Position numbers and translations under genes: made by a program. Below the pieces are notes generated by a model. The model saw only the letters and a program-made list of their open reading frames with translations, had not been told where the DNA came from and did no database searches. Below, piece by piece: positions 42,719-52,286 of a DNA stretch of 64,000 nt (the stretch's first letter is position 1; each line of letters opens with the position of its first letter). The DNA comes from Bacteroidota bacterium (GTDB taxonomy: Bacteria > Bacteroidota > Bacteroidia > Chitinophagales > BACL12). Where the stretch lies: positions 186,001-250,000 of the forward strand of contig JADKEK010000005.1 in NCBI GenBank assembly GCA_016718035.1, given 5' to 3'.

Positions 42719-44104
42719 TTAATTACCAACCAATTCATAAACCACATCCATTTCTTTATCCACCTGTTGTATTAATTCTTGCAATGAATATGTCGTAGTG
42801 ATATCAGGTAATACACCACCGGTATCATCGCTTGTTGCGTAATCGTGTTTTAAATGGAATACCGGGAATCGAATATCTATTTTTGAATTTGGTAAAATTA
42901 AACGCGCATAACTTCCGCCATTATTCCCATTGTTTCCACCGGCCGCTTCTTCTCCAATTAAAATAGCCTTGCAATATTGATTTAAATATCCTGCTGTAAT
43001 TGCGCTCGCTGAAGCGGATTTCCCATTTATTAGCACATATACATTGCCATCATATTGTAGTTTATGCGGGCGCATATTATAAGTAAAAGTTGCCTGCCCA
43101 TTGTTATACTTACAACGATAAAATTCTGCAATATTAAATCGCAAAAATTGAAGAAAAATTATTTTAAAATCTGCGTACTGACTAGCAGCACCATTTGTTT
43201 TAATAAATTGGTATTGTTGAGTGCTGTCTAAAAAATAACCTAATAAATTACTTACATTATTGCGGTTGCCGCCTAAATTATCTCTCAAATCAATTACCAG
43301 ATTATTGATATTATTTTTTTCTAAATAATCAAATACGTTTTTGTAAAACGGCCTGAACCAGTGATTGGCAAATCCGTCTATATCCAATATATAAACAGAA
43401 CTATCATCACGGCTGCGATAAAATCTACAATCCTCAAAGGCGTAAATCGACGTAATACTATCTACTTGAGGAGTGGTTTGTTTTTTTAATACAGCCGGAG
43501 CAATTATAGGTTTTGTTTTGCCGGCAAGTTGAATGGAAAACGTATCCGGAAAACCTAATACGCTTGCTATAAAATAATAACCATAATCCGGAACATAACT
43601 GTTATTGGTAGTAATTAAATTTCCATCAGAACTTCTGTAATGCCAAAGTAAATCTACTAATTGTGATGAAGGTGTTTTATTTACCAATACAACTTCTGCA
43701 GGATAATTGATTGTATAAGTGCTATCGCCACCAATTAAAAATAATTTGCCTTCATCAATGGCAAAATCAAATGGCAATAAATTCAGTTTTAAAGTGTTGA
43801 GTGGGCGATTTATTTTATCTACTGACGTATGCACACAATTTAATTGTGTAACACAATATCGCACATTTCTAAAAAACGGTCTTAAATCTACTGAGTCGGT
43901 AATACTGTTTTTAAATCCCTCAAGGGCCTGAACAGTTTGTGTTATTTCTTTTTTTGAACCCGGATGGCCATTGGTGAGTGCCTCTTGTAAAAATGTAACA
44001 TCGGCTTGTGCTTCTTCCCGGGAAATTTTTTGACTGTATACTGATTGAAGCAAACAAATCATGCTAATCAATAACGTAATACGATTAACATGATTTGTAA
44101 GCAT
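42719..44104 (-). CDS. Secreted S41-family peptidase (CtpA/TSP type)
   Basis: A 461-residue protein with signal peptide (LLISMICLLQSVYS). Residues about 225-450 are an S41 protease domain: YILDIDGFANHWFRPFYKNV, NNLVIDLRDNLGGNRNNVSN, VYVLINGKSASASAITAGYL (the catalytic serine is in this segment) and ILIGEEAAGGNNGNNGGS. The N-terminal half is unlike a standard PDZ. It is a member of the tail-specific peptidase superfamily and is similar in layout to the gene at 60944. Substrate unknown; probably periplasmic or surface. Confidence 0.88.
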   Translation of the reverse strand: MLTNHVNRITLLISMICLLQSVYSQKISREEAQADVTFLQEALTNGHPGSKKEITQTVQALEGFKNSITDSVDLRPFFRNVRYCVTQLNCVHTSVDKINRPLNTLKLNLLPFDFAIDEGKLFLIGGDSTYTINYPAEVVLVNKTPSSQLVDLLWHYRSSDGNLITTNNSYVPDYGYYFIASVLGFPDTFSIQLAGKTKPIIAPAVLKKQTTPQVDSITSIYAFEDCRFYRSRDDSSVYILDIDGFANHWFRPFYKNVFDYLEKNNINNLVIDLRDNLGGNRNNVSNLLGYFLDSTQQYQFIKTNGAASQYADFKIIFLQFLRFNIAEFYRCKYNNGQATFTYNMRPHKLQYDGNVYVLINGKSASASAITAGYLNQYCKAILIGEEAAGGNNGNNGGSYARLILPNSKIDIRFPVFHLKHDYATSDDTGGVLPDITTTYSLQELIQQVDKEMDVVYELVGN

Positions 44105-44143
44105 AAACTCAATTTATTTCACGTAATAATTCGTGGTTTATAA

Positions 44144-45331
44144 TTATGCAATTACTTTTAATGCTTTGCCCACTTTTGTAAATGCTGCAATTGCTTTATC
44201 TAAATGATGTTGGTCGTGGCCTGCTGAAATTTGAACACGAATTCTTGCTTGCCCTTTTGGAACAACCGGAAAATAAAATCCAATTACATAAATACCTTCT
44301 TCCAATAATTGTGCAGCCATGGTTTGACTTAATACAGCATCATACAACATAATAGGCACAATAGGATGTTCACCAGGTTTAATATCAAAACCAGCTGCGG
44401 TCATTTTTTCGCGGAAATATTTTGTATTGAATTCCAGTTTATCGCGCAATTCGGTTGTTTCACTTAATAAATCTAATACTGCTATTGATGCACCTGTAAT
44501 TGACGGAGCTAATGTATTTGAAAATAAATAAGGACGTGAACGCTGACGTAACATTTCAATTATTTCTTTTCTTCCTGAAGTAAATCCACCACTTGCTCCA
44601 CCTAATGCTTTGCCTAATGTTCCGGTAATGATATCAATTTTTCCCATTACACCACGGTGCTCATGCGTGCCTCTTCCGGTTTTACCTAAAAATCCGGAGG
44701 CGTGACATTCATCTACCATGATTAATGCATTATATTTTTCAGCAAGCTCAACAATTTTATCTAAAGCGGCAATAGTTCCATCCATACTAAATGCACCATC
44801 TGTTACAATTATTCTATTGCGTTGTGCTTGCGATAATTTAAGTTGTTCTTCTAAATCTGCCATATCATTATGCGCATATCTGTAACGCACCGCTTTACAT
44901 AAACGCACACCATCAATTATTGACGCGTGATTTAATGCATCAGAAATAATGGCATCTTCCTCATTAAATAGAGGTTCAAAAACACCGCCATTTGCATCAA
45001 ATGCAGCAGCATATAAAATGGTATCTTCTGTCCCTAAAAATTCTGCTATTTTACTTTCCAGTGTTTTATGAATATCCTGAGTTCCACAAATAAATCGCAC
45101 GGAACTCATTCCGTAACCATGACTTTCAATTGCTTTTTTTGCAGCTTCAATTACTTTTGGATGAGAACTTAATCCTAAATAATTATTGGCACAAAAATTA
45201 ATTACTGACCTGCCATCTGCTAAAGTGATGTCAGCACCCTGAGGCGAAGTAATAACTCTTTCGTTTTTATATAATCCTGAATCTTTGATTTCCTGAATTT
45301 CGGCCTGAAGGCGTTCTTTAATGGTATACAT
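44144..45331 (-). CDS. kbl: 2-amino-3-ketobutyrate CoA ligase (glycine C-acetyltransferase)
   Basis: A 395-residue alpha-oxoamine synthase that cleaves 2-amino-3-ketobutyrate with CoA into glycine and acetyl-CoA in threonine degradation. The PLP lysine is in GTLGKALGGASGGFTSGRKE (about residue 243). Other landmarks are FCANNYLGLSSHPKVIEAAK, SVRFICGTQDIHKTLE, DALNHASIIDGVRLC, and MVDECHASGFLGKTGRGT. Length and N-terminus fit Kbl; related enzymes (BioF, HemA, serine palmitoyltransferase) are alternatives, but the RFICGTQDIHK and THEHRGVMG segments favour Kbl. No threonine dehydrogenase gene is adjacent. Confidence 0.92.
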   Translation of the reverse strand: MYTIKERLQAEIQEIKDSGLYKNERVITSPQGADITLADGRSVINFCANNYLGLSSHPKVIEAAKKAIESHGYGMSSVRFICGTQDIHKTLESKIAEFLGTEDTILYAAAFDANGGVFEPLFNEEDAIISDALNHASIIDGVRLCKAVRYRYAHNDMADLEEQLKLSQAQRNRIIVTDGAFSMDGTIAALDKIVELAEKYNALIMVDECHASGFLGKTGRGTHEHRGVMGKIDIITGTLGKALGGASGGFTSGRKEIIEMLRQRSRPYLFSNTLAPSITGASIAVLDLLSETTELRDKLEFNTKYFREKMTAAGFDIKPGEHPIVPIMLYDAVLSQTMAAQLLEEGIYVIGFYFPVVPKGQARIRVQISAGHDQHHLDKAIAAFTKVGKALKVIA

Positions 45332-45432
45332 AATTTAAATTTGCTGTGAAATTATAGTAACTAATTCGTCCATACAACATCAAATAAAAATCCTTTGTAT
45401 TTTTATTTTGTGAACACCAACCCAACTATGTT

Positions 45433-48400
45433 ATGCAAAAGCGAATAACCACAGTTTTTTTAATGCTATTTAGTGTCTATCTGCAGGCACAAACCCCAAT
45501 AAGTGGGGTAATTAACACCTATCTGCAAGTAGATTCTGTAGATGTTTGTCTCAATAAAATTTATGCGCCTTCAACGGCTGGATTGGCTGTAGGTGATAAA
45601 ATATTGCTTATTCAAATGAAGGGTGCAGATATCAATTTGACCAATACAGCCAGTTTCGGCAATATCAATTCCTATAATAATGCCGGCAATTATGAGTTTG
45701 GAACCGTTGCTGCGCTTACTGCTACAACCATTTCGTTGGAAAACACGCTTGTGAGAACTTATACAAACGGCGCTGCTTTACAAGTGGTGAAAGTGCCGGT
45801 TTATGATAACGTGAACATCAACGCAGAACTAACTGCTGCTGAATGGAATGGCACTATAGGCGGAATTTTGGTTTTTGAAGCCAATCAGGTCAACTTTAAC
45901 GCGAATATTGATGTCAGCGGAAAGGGTTTTTTAGGTGGCAATGCCGGAAATTTCCCCGAAAGCTGCCCTACAGGCACTGCAACTACTGCTTACTTCTCTG
46001 ACACCCTCAGCGGAAAAGGTGGCGAGAAAGGCGAGGGAATAGCCATTTTAACAAATACCTATTTGGCTTGTCGCGGAAAAGCTGCCAATGGCGGTGGGGG
46101 TGGTAACGACCATAATGCCGGTGCTGGTGGTGGTGCTAATGGTGGCGCAGGTGGAATTGGAGGTGAGAACGATGAATCGGTGTTTTCTTGCCCGGGAAAT
46201 GAGGGTTTTGCAGGTGTAAGTATGGACAACACGGCTTTAACAAATAAACTGTTTTTAGGTGCCGGCGGTGGTGCCGGACATGGCAATAATACCAATGGCA
46301 CGGATGGTGGCGATGGTGGTGGTTTGGTAATTATAATAGCAAACCTGATTAACGGTAATGGTTTCAGTATAATTAGTAATGGCGAGTCGGTTACGGACTG
46401 GGCTTGGGGAGATGGCGCAGGTGGCGGTGGTGCAGGTGGATCGGTGATTATTAGTGCTGCCGATGCAACTGACCTCAATATAATTGCAAAAGGTGGTAAA
46501 GGTGGCGATACCGGAGCGGATCAGTGCACTGGACCGGGAGGTGGTGGTTCGGGAGGTGCGTTCAAATTTAATGCAGGCGCTGTTTGGGCGGGTGTTACTG
46601 CAGATTTGGCCGGTGGAATTTTCGGTACTAATACCACGGCAATCAGCGATTGCTTCGGCGATAATAACGGTGCAGCCTCAGGTGGGGCAGGGGTTTCAGT
46701 GGCCAATTTTATACTTTCAGAAAGTGTTATTGCTTATAATCCCGATTTTGCTGATGCAGGAGCTGATGTTTTAGTTTGCAGCGGAAGTTCGGTTAACCTG
46801 GATGGTTCCGGAGGCATATCTTATAGCTGGTCGCCGGGAACGTATTTGGACAATCCTTTGATTGCCAATCCTTTATGCACCCCTGGCGCGGATATCACCT
46901 ATACATTGACTGTAACCAACGGCTCAGGATGCACAGATACTGATGTGATCACAGTTTCAATAGCACCGGAAGTTATTGCGGATGCAGGTGAAGATGTAAT
47001 TAAATGTGGCGATGATGGTGTAATGTTAAATGCCAGTGGTGGTGTTTCATATAGTTGGTCGCCAACGGCATTTCTCGATAATCCGTTAATTGCTAATCCT
47101 ATTTCTACAGCACCTATCGATTTTAATTATACGGTAACGGTTACCGATATAAACGGTTGCACAGGAACAGATGTAGTATCGGTATTGATTAGCACATCTA
47201 ATTTTTTAACAACAACTGCTGCGGCAGGTGTTTGTGCAGGTGGTGCTGTTGATTTACTTGCTGAAGGCGGAACTACACATAGTTGGTCGCCATCAACATA
47301 TTTAGATAATCCATTAATTGCCAACCCGATTTGTACGCCGCTGGCAGATATTACTTATTATGTTACATCAACAAACGATGAAGGTTGTGAAGATATAGAT
47401 ACTGTTGTTGTCACTATTATTCCATCTGAATTTTTATCGTTGGATGATGAAACAACAGTTTGTGAAGGAACATCAGTACCATTATTAGCTACAGGCGGAA
47501 CAACTTATTCATGGAGTCCTTCAACATATTTAGATAATCCATTAATTGCCAATCCGGTTTGCACACCTTTATCTGATATAACTTATTTCGTTACTTCATC
47601 TTCATTAGATGGTTGTATCGATACAGACACAATTCATATTTCAGTGTTGCCCGGCAATTTTGCGAATGCAATTCCTGATGTAAATGTTTGTGCGGGTGAT
47701 CCAACAACTTTATTGGCTGCAGGTGGCGTAACATATGAATGGAGTCCAACAACTTATTTGGATGATCCATTTTCAGATGAACCAATTTGTACACCTTTAA
47801 GTGATATTACTTATACCGTTACCGTTACGAATGCAGATGGATGTGTGGATGAAGAAATAGTTAATGTGACAACCATTCCTGTTGTACCGGTTATTGCAGG
47901 TCCCGATACAGCAGCATGTGGAGCAGGACAAATATTTTTATTTGTAAGCGAAGGAGAAAGTTATGAATGGACTCCGGCTACATATTTAGATAATAGTGCA
48001 ATTCAATTTCCAACTAGTAATCCTGTTTCATCTATTAGTTATATTGTTTACGTTACCGATATTAATGGATGTGTTGGTTCCGATACAGTTGATATTATTA
48101 TTTACGATAATCCAATTGTATCTGCTTCAGAAGATGTAACTATTTGTCGTGGTGAATCTGCTATTCTCAGCGCAAGCGGTGCAACAACCTATTCGTGGTT
48201 TCCTGAACCAATTGCACCTTGTGGCGATTGCGCATCAATAACTGTTTCACCAACAGAAACTACCACCTATTCCGTTCAGGGCTTTGATGCCAATGGTTGT
48301 TACGATCAGGCAGAAGTTACCGTAACAGTTGAAATATGTAATGCCATTCATGATGAATTATTTGGAGAGATTAAAGTTTATCCAAACCCTGCAACTCAAT

Positions 48401-48600
48401 ATATTGTAATAGCATTACCTGCCGTAATTGCTGATGCAGATTTTGTTTTATTAAATATGTTAGGACAGGAATTAAACACTACCATTTTACGCCAACAACA
48501 AAATACATTAATACAATTTGAATCAATGCCGGCGCAACAATTAATTTTACAGATTACAACTCAATATGGAATAGTTTATAAATCAATAACTGTAGAATAA
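45433..48600 (+). CDS. Large T9SS-exported repeat adhesin-like protein
   Basis: A 1055-residue secreted protein. After the signal peptide come about 200 residues, a glycine-rich region (about residues 200-430; repeated GGG/GGAGG, acidic), then seven repeats of about 75 residues, each with C-x-G...W-P-x-T-Y-L-D-N-P (YSWSPSTYLDNPLIANPICT is a typical core) and a closing GC-x-D-x-D-T. The repeats look like Ig-like/PKD-type beta-sandwich modules. The C-terminal 75 residues (IKVYPNPATQYIVIALPAV) are the T9SS sorting domain. Repeats 1-4 are the most alike and 5-7 more diverged. Probably a surface structural or adhesive protein. A terminator follows. Confidence 0.88.
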   Translation: MQKRITTVFLMLFSVYLQAQTPISGVINTYLQVDSVDVCLNKIYAPSTAGLAVGDKILLIQMKGADINLTNTASFGNINSYNNAGNYEFGTVAALTATTISLENTLVRTYTNGAALQVVKVPVYDNVNINAELTAAEWNGTIGGILVFEANQVNFNANIDVSGKGFLGGNAGNFPESCPTGTATTAYFSDTLSGKGGEKGEGIAILTNTYLACRGKAANGGGGGNDHNAGAGGGANGGAGGIGGENDESVFSCPGNEGFAGVSMDNTALTNKLFLGAGGGAGHGNNTNGTDGGDGGGLVIIIANLINGNGFSIISNGESVTDWAWGDGAGGGGAGGSVIISAADATDLNIIAKGGKGGDTGADQCTGPGGGGSGGAFKFNAGAVWAGVTADLAGGIFGTNTTAISDCFGDNNGAASGGAGVSVANFILSESVIAYNPDFADAGADVLVCSGSSVNLDGSGGISYSWSPGTYLDNPLIANPLCTPGADITYTLTVTNGSGCTDTDVITVSIAPEVIADAGEDVIKCGDDGVMLNASGGVSYSWSPTAFLDNPLIANPISTAPIDFNYTVTVTDINGCTGTDVVSVLISTSNFLTTTAAAGVCAGGAVDLLAEGGTTHSWSPSTYLDNPLIANPICTPLADITYYVTSTNDEGCEDIDTVVVTIIPSEFLSLDDETTVCEGTSVPLLATGGTTYSWSPSTYLDNPLIANPVCTPLSDITYFVTSSSLDGCIDTDTIHISVLPGNFANAIPDVNVCAGDPTTLLAAGGVTYEWSPTTYLDDPFSDEPICTPLSDITYTVTVTNADGCVDEEIVNVTTIPVVPVIAGPDTAACGAGQIFLFVSEGESYEWTPATYLDNSAIQFPTSNPVSSISYIVYVTDINGCVGSDTVDIIIYDNPIVSASEDVTICRGESAILSASGATTYSWFPEPIAPCGDCASITVSPTETTTYSVQGFDANGCYDQAEVTVTVEICNAIHDELFGEIKVYPNPATQYIVIALPAVIADADFVLLNMLGQELNTTILRQQQNTLIQFESMPAQQLILQITTQYGIVYKSITVE

Positions 48601-48620
48601 AACCAATACAATATTATAAG

Positions 48621-48647
48621 GCCGGATAACAATTGTGTTTGTCCGGC
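48621..48647. terminator. Terminator hairpin between convergent genes
   Basis: GCCGGA (48621-48626) pairs with TCCGGC (48642-48647), with T-rich sequence after it on the plus strand. It serves the adhesin gene and the convergent hydrolase gene. Confidence 0.6.
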
Positions 48648-48648
48648 T

Positions 48649-50304
48649 TTATTTATTTTTGGTGTAGGTGAGATTAAAAATCCAATCATCCCCAAGAATA
48701 ATTTTATCGGATTCCGCTCTTACATAAAATTGGTATTCGGGTAAATAATATACATTACCGCAAACATGTTCCATTTTCATTTTGTAAAAGATAAAATTGC
48801 GCAAGTATAATTGATGTCTGTATTTTTTATAACTAATTTTTACTTTTTTATTTTGTTGCCCGTTTTCATATTTCCCGGTTAATTTTTTTGTGGGGATAAT
48901 GTGATTCTCATCAATTTTTGAATAATAACGGTTAGCAACAAAATATTCACCACCTTGCCATTTAAATCCTACAACACGGCCTGCAGATTTTATGAATACT
49001 ACCGGATTGTTGAGCGAGTCAACATAAGTAATTATACTATCTCTGAATGAACCGGCATAGGTGAGGTTATGAAAACGTGCGCTCTGTTGAAGTGGAAGTC
49101 GCAAAATTAAACTATCGCCTTTTACTTTCACTTCGCGAATTAAGTTGTTATTGGTAATATAAATACCTTCCAGCGTTTTTTGATTAAAACCCGGCAGCAT
49201 ATCCGACATGGTTTTTGTTGTGTCGAATTTAAATATGGCATTACAAATTTTATCTGCGGTAGTAAAAGGTGAATAATTATCCGAATTGTTCCAGGCTATT
49301 ACCGAAATATGTTCATCCGGGAACCTGCGGTATTGTGTTAAATAATATCCCCAACCCCCACTATGCTCGTAAGCGATTTTACCTCGATATTTTTTTTCGA
49401 TTATCCCGCAACCATAGTTTACCGACTCGCCCGAATTTAGTGCAAATGAATGTTGTAGTGTGTCTATTAAACTTTGCGATTGTTTACCTAGTTTATTATT
49501 GTAAAAATTTTTGTCCCACAAATACATATCATACAATGTTGCATACACACCGGTTGCACCTAATGCATCATAATATTCAAATGGTTTTTTAAATTTTCCA
49601 TTTGTTTTCTGAGGGTAATTAGTGGTGCCATCCGCCAAATATTTTTGTTTCTCACGGGTAGCGAATGAATTTTCCATCCCTAATGGCTTAAAAATATTTT
49701 CTGCTAAATATGATTCGTAGGATTGATTACTCACTTTTTCAATTATCAAAGCCAGTAACATATATCCGGTATTACTATAAGCAAAAGATTCGCCGGTGTT
49801 GGTATTGAGTTCGGGAAATTCATTTTGATAGTTGAGCATTCCTTCAAATGAAACCAGTTTTTTATTGTAATTAAATAGAAAACTTGCAACTTCAAAATGG
49901 TCTCGAATACCACTGGTATGTCCTAATAAATGATTAATGGTTATTGGTTGAGGATACGCTGGTAATTCAGGAATGTATTGATGAATTTCATCTGTTCTTT
50001 TTAGGTTACCTTCTTCTTCCAGCAATAAAATGGCAGTAGTAGTAAACATTTTTGTGATAGAACCAATATTATATTGAGTATATAACCCGATTGGTAATTT
50101 GCGTTTTGTGTTAGCATAACCGGTGGAAGTAAAATAGACTATCGAATCATCTTTAATTACAATAGCACCCATGCCCGGAGCTTCAGTATCTGGATTTATG
50201 CCATAAATAATGGAATCGAGTTGACGGTAAGTAATATCAGTTTCAAATTGTGCGAAGGTATCGAACCAGCAGATTAAACCAATAACGAAAAAAGAAAATT
50301 TCAT
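48649..50304 (-). CDS. Serine hydrolase of the beta-lactamase/PBP-C family (paralogue 1)
   Basis: A 551-residue secreted hydrolase (signal peptide to about DTFA). The serine is in YNIGSITKMFTTTAILLLEE (S-I-T-K, about residue 80) and the second motif is YSNTGYMLLALII (Y-x-N). HSGGWGYYLTQYRRFPDEHI is in the place of the third motif. The catalytic domain ends near 340; about 200 C-terminal residues form a beta-rich region as in other family members of this phylum. I start at ATG 50302-50304; the longer version begins with TTG. It is 9 bp after its paralogue and is likely cotranscribed. Peptidase or esterase activity cannot be chosen from sequence. Confidence 0.88.
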   Translation of the reverse strand: MKFSFFVIGLICWFDTFAQFETDITYRQLDSIIYGINPDTEAPGMGAIVIKDDSIVYFTSTGYANTKRKLPIGLYTQYNIGSITKMFTTTAILLLEEEGNLKRTDEIHQYIPELPAYPQPITINHLLGHTSGIRDHFEVASFLFNYNKKLVSFEGMLNYQNEFPELNTNTGESFAYSNTGYMLLALIIEKVSNQSYESYLAENIFKPLGMENSFATREKQKYLADGTTNYPQKTNGKFKKPFEYYDALGATGVYATLYDMYLWDKNFYNNKLGKQSQSLIDTLQHSFALNSGESVNYGCGIIEKKYRGKIAYEHSGGWGYYLTQYRRFPDEHISVIAWNNSDNYSPFTTADKICNAIFKFDTTKTMSDMLPGFNQKTLEGIYITNNNLIREVKVKGDSLILRLPLQQSARFHNLTYAGSFRDSIITYVDSLNNPVVFIKSAGRVVGFKWQGGEYFVANRYYSKIDENHIIPTKKLTGKYENGQQNKKVKISYKKYRHQLYLRNFIFYKMKMEHVCGNVYYLPEYQFYVRAESDKIILGDDWIFNLTYTKNK

Positions 50305-50313
50305 AGTATGCAA

Positions 50314-52062
50314 TTAGTCGTTGCCAAACCACCCAAATAAACCTTTTTTCTCTTTTTCAGGCTTTTCTTTTTTCTCCTTTTTAGGTTTTATTTTTTTGTC
50401 GTACTTGATATTAAAAATCCAGTCGTTGCCAATCATAAATTCATTTTTATTAAAATTGACAATGTAAGGTTGGTCTTCTACTACATAAATTCCACCACCC
50501 TTTGAAATTAAATTATACGATATAAACGGAAACGGGTGAATAGTTAATTCATCCTTTTTAGAAAAGTATTGAATCCTTACTTTTTTGTCGAGCGCTGCAC
50601 AATAATATTTTCCGGCAAACGATGTTAATTTTGGTGGAACAGTGGTATTTTCTTTTGTGTAGTATCTGTTACAAATAAAATAGGTGCCGCCATCCCAATG
50701 TAAACCGGCAATTTTATCGCCTTCCACATTAAAGATAACAGTTGAACCTAACGTATCAACAAATGCATAATCGCCGGCGCCTGTTGTGCCTGTGTAAGAT
50801 AATTGATATGAAGTTGTGTCTTCATCAAAAATTCTCGCTATTACTAATTGACCTTTTTTGCGATACACATAACGGACTAAATTATTTTCTGCAGCGTAAG
50901 TGCCTTCCAGTTTTTTAAACGTAGTATCAGGCAAACTTTTTTGAACCAGCCAATGCTGTTCTTTATAAGTCATGATATTATTCGCAATGGCATCACAAAT
51001 ATCGAATGGAGATATTAAATAAGAATTCATACAAACAATAATGGATAAATCCTCATTTAAAAACCTACGGTATAACGTTAAATATTCACCCTGGCCACCA
51101 CTATGTTCTGCAATTGGTTTTAAGCGATATGATTTAATTAATAATCCTGCACCATAATGCACATCAGTTCCATCATTTAATGAACCTGATTTTTCCATTT
51201 TACTGATTAAACCATTGCCCCCTTTGCCCAATTTATTTTGTAAAAAGTTTTTATCCCATTTAGCTAAGTCCTCTGTGGTTGAAATAATTCCGCTTGCACC
51301 TAGTGGATTGGTATAAGCTTCCGCTTTTTTAGCTTTGGTATTGGTATGATTTAATTCATAATGTGTTGACCCGTCGCGCAAACGATTATTTTTTCCTTCT
51401 TCAACATAAGTGTTTGTCATATTGAGGGGAGTAAAAATATTATTTTGTAAATATTGCGCATAGGTTAATCCCGACACCCGTTCAATTACCATTGCCAACA
51501 TCATGTAACTGGTATGGCTATAAGCAAAAGATTCACCCGGAGCGGTATTTAATGCCGGATATTTTTTCTGCCATTCCAACATAGCAGGAAATGTATTTAA
51601 TTCATCTTTATCTTCTGACAATAATGTAGCTAATTCAACATGGTCGCGAATTCCCGATGTGTGATTTAATAATTGTTGTAATGTAATAGTATGTCCGTAA
51701 TCAGGAAGTTCAGGTATATATTTATGAATGTCATCTGATAAGGATAATTTACCCGCTTCTTCTAATAATAATATTGCTGCACCTGTAAATTGTTTTGCAA
51801 CAGAGCCAATATTAAATTGAGTGGATGGCGTAATTTTAATATTATCGTCAATTGATGCTTTACCACGTTGAGCGGTGTAAATTACTTCGCCTTTATGAAC
51901 AACAGCTAATGAATAACCGGGTAAGCGTGTACTGTGATCAAAAGTTTCCAGCACAGAATCAATTGTTTCCTTTTTAAATTGAATAGCATTTTGACCATTA
52001 AGCAGCCGGCTTGAACAAAGGGTGATTGCACATAAAAAAACAAACAAAAATCTGCTCCGCAT
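50314..52062 (-). CDS. Serine hydrolase of the beta-lactamase/PBP-C family (paralogue 2)
   Basis: A paralogue of the preceding gene (582 residues from ATG 52060-52062, chosen because MRSRFLFVFLCAITLCSS is a signal peptide and the longer ORF is not). Serine motif FNIGSVAKQFTGAAILLLEE (S-V-A-K). The second motif is YSHTSYMMLAMVIE, that is Y-x-H instead of Y-x-N. HSGGQGEYLTLYRRFLNEDL is in the third position. The C-terminus ends with an unusual lysine-rich tail (KPKKEKKEKPEKEKKGLFGW). It sits upstream of paralogue 1 and both probably arose by tandem duplication. Confidence 0.88.
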   Translation of the reverse strand: MRSRFLFVFLCAITLCSSRLLNGQNAIQFKKETIDSVLETFDHSTRLPGYSLAVVHKGEVIYTAQRGKASIDDNIKITPSTQFNIGSVAKQFTGAAILLLEEAGKLSLSDDIHKYIPELPDYGHTITLQQLLNHTSGIRDHVELATLLSEDKDELNTFPAMLEWQKKYPALNTAPGESFAYSHTSYMMLAMVIERVSGLTYAQYLQNNIFTPLNMTNTYVEEGKNNRLRDGSTHYELNHTNTKAKKAEAYTNPLGASGIISTTEDLAKWDKNFLQNKLGKGGNGLISKMEKSGSLNDGTDVHYGAGLLIKSYRLKPIAEHSGGQGEYLTLYRRFLNEDLSIIVCMNSYLISPFDICDAIANNIMTYKEQHWLVQKSLPDTTFKKLEGTYAAENNLVRYVYRKKGQLVIARIFDEDTTSYQLSYTGTTGAGDYAFVDTLGSTVIFNVEGDKIAGLHWDGGTYFICNRYYTKENTTVPPKLTSFAGKYYCAALDKKVRIQYFSKKDELTIHPFPFISYNLISKGGGIYVVEDQPYIVNFNKNEFMIGNDWIFNIKYDKKIKPKKEKKEKPEKEKKGLFGWFGND

Positions 52063-52241
52063 ATAAATCTGTATTGGGTCGTTTAAAAGTTGTTGTAGCT
52101 TGGTAATTGCCTCAAAATTAATCAAGCAAATTGAGATTAAGGGGTTTCTACGCACAATCCCCCAACCGTTTTGTCACAAAAACCGATGAACTGTAATTTT
52201 TGAAAGTAATACCCGAAAAGATAGTGTTAATGGCTAAAAAC

Positions 52242-52268
52242 AAAAAAGGCCGCCCGAAAGCAGCCTTT
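52242..52268 (-). terminator. Terminator after the lytic transglycosylase gene
   Basis: Minus strand: AAAGGCTGC, a 6-nt loop, GCGGCCTTT (one mismatch), followed by T's. It lies just past the mltD-like stop. Confidence 0.6.
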
Positions 52269-52286
52269 GTTATAAGTTGAAACTGA

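Noticed and set aside
46059..46478. Minus-strand ORF of 139 residues, Pro- and Ala-rich
   Set aside because: Complement of the glycine-rich part of the adhesin gene; low-complexity Gly codons produce open antisense frames rich in Pro/Ala.
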